Assembly: GCA_005788065.1 (NCBI GenBank)
Contig: SXZD01000227.1
Span: 1 to 5,966, forward strand
Direction of reading: 5' to 3'
Source of the DNA: Burkholderiales bacterium
Lineage (GTDB): Bacteria; Pseudomonadota; Gammaproteobacteria; Burkholderiales; Burkholderiaceae_B
DNA: 5,966 bases
Shown: positions 5,119-5,966 of the stretch, piece after piece
How positions within the stretch are numbered: position 1 is the stretch's first letter
Layout of the letters: each line of letters opens with the position of its first letter
Notes under the pieces: model-generated
What the model was told of the DNA's origin: nothing
Seen by the model: the letters and a program-made list of their open reading frames with translations, nothing else
Databases searched by the model: none
Translations under genes and position numbers: made by a program

Positions 5119-5966
5119 TTATTGTGCACGCTGGCGACGACTGTACGTGTGTACAGCCTCTGCCAATACCGCTACGTTGTCTGGCGGCGTGAACTGCGAG
5201 ATACCATGTCCGAGGTTGAACACGTGTCCGCAACCATCCTGCGGCAGTCCGAAGGATTCCAATGCCTTGGCTACCTCGCCTCGGATTTGATCCGGCTCGG
5301 CAAACAATGCCACCGGATCCAGGTTACCCTGCAGCGCGACTCGGTCACCCACCCGTGCCCGTGCATTGCCCAGATTTACCGTCCAATCCACCCCCACTGC
5401 ATCGCAGCCACAGCCTGCAATCTCTTCAAGCCAGAGGCCGCCACCCTTGGTAAAGACAATCGAAGGAATCCGTTCACGCGGGCCATCTGTATGTTGCGCC
5501 TCCAGCTTCAAACCAGATATCACCCGTTGTGTGTAGGCCAGGGAGAATTTCTGAAACGCACCATCTGCCAGCGCTCCACCCCAGCTGTCGAATACCATGA
5601 CGGCTTGTGCTCCTGCATCAATCTGCGCGTTCAGATAGTCGGTCACGGCCCGGGTGGTCACATCCAGGATACGGTGCAAGAGGTCTGGACGCTTGTAGAG
5701 CATGGTCTTGACGGTGCGGAAGTCATCGCTGCCGCCACCTTCGACCATGTAGCAAGCCAGCGTCCATGGGCTCCCGGAAAAGCCGATCAACGGTACGCGG
5801 CCACCGAGCGCGCTTCGGATGGTTGTCACGGCATCGGTGACATACCGCAGCGAGGTGGAGACATCCGGCACAGCCAACTGCGCAATCGCTGCTTCATCGC
5901 GCAGCGGGCGCTCGAATTTGGGCCCTTCACCCTCTGCAAAATAGAGGCCCAGGCCCATGGCATCGG
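5119..5966 (-). CDS. hemE: Uroporphyrinogen decarboxylase HemE, 5'-truncated
   Basis: HemE is the cytosolic, cofactor-free enzyme that removes four acetate carboxyl groups from uroporphyrinogen III to give coproporphyrinogen III in haem synthesis. The frame runs to the window edge and reads DAMGLGLYFAEGEGP, a conserved internal segment, so the ATG at 5958 is not the start. About 75-85 N-terminal residues are missing, judged from the usual length near 354, including the catalytic-aspartate FSDIL region. Visible family signatures are IGFSGSPWTLACYMVEGG, the YLNAQIDAGAQAVMVFDSWGG segment, FTKGGGLWLE, GVDWTVNL, ALQGNLDP and, near the end, FNLGHGISQFTPP with the conserved active-site histidine. 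It ends with TAA at 5121-5119, directly beside the DnaA-box cluster. It points the same way as priA, but the 304-base spacer makes a shared transcript uncertain. Confidence 0.96.
   Translation of the reverse strand, partial: DAMGLGLYFAEGEGPKFERPLRDEAAIAQLAVPDVSTSLRYVTDAVTTIRSALGGRVPLIGFSGSPWTLACYMVEGGGSDDFRTVKTMLYKRPDLLHRILDVTTRAVTDYLNAQIDAGAQAVMVFDSWGGALADGAFQKFSLAYTQRVISGLKLEAQHTDGPRERIPSIVFTKGGGLWLEEIAGCGCDAVGVDWTVNLGNARARVGDRVALQGNLDPVALFAEPDQIRGEVAKALESFGLPQDGCGHVFNLGHGISQFTPPDNVAVLAEAVHTYSRRQRAQ

Noticed and set aside
5141..5156. CTGTAC-GTGT-GTACAG hairpin with a two-mismatch DnaA-like 9-mer (5148-5156) at the hemE 3' end
   Set aside because: It lies within the hemE coding sequence, the stem is only six base pairs with no T-tract, and the DnaA match is too weak.

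Overview
The window looks like a piece of a moderately GC-rich proteobacterial chromosome. A betaproteobacterium of the Burkholderiales type is the best guess, from the Rep, PriA and HemE sequences and the hemE-priA adjacency. That assignment is inference from recalled family sequences; no search was run. Everything recognised is core chromosomal material. I see no insertion sequence, phage gene, CRISPR array, tRNA or rRNA.

Layout from left to right. (1) Positions 1-505 (+): the 3' part of a short-chain dehydrogenase/reductase gene, cut by the window edge. (2) 506-632: a convergent intergenic spacer with a perfect 10-bp inverted repeat, a 12-bp palindrome and a weak terminator-like signal for the opposing operon. 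(3) 633-2714 (-): rep, a superfamily 1A 3'-5' helicase. (4) 2721-4814 (-): priA, the replication-restart helicase. Its stop codon lies six bases before the rep start, so priA-rep reads as one leftward operon. (5) 4815-5118: a 304-base spacer with no gene. It holds one perfect DnaA box, three more at zero or one mismatch from the relaxed consensus, an 80% A+T stretch and a one-mismatch IHF-like site. (6) 5119-5966 (-): the C-terminal three quarters or so of hemE, uroporphyrinogen decarboxylase, cut by the right edge.

The most notable region is the priA-hemE spacer, which has the parts of a bacterial chromosomal replication origin: clustered DnaA boxes, a candidate unwinding element and a bending-protein site. 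A hemE-adjacent origin is established for Caulobacter, an alphaproteobacterium, but dnaA is the more usual neighbour of oriC in many bacteria and is not in this window. The alternatives are a DnaA-titrating cluster or a DnaA-controlled promoter for priA-rep. If it is an origin, the operon leaving it encodes two helicases that restart forks (PriA) and help them through protein roadblocks (Rep). The dehydrogenase and hemE have no evident functional link to that operon.
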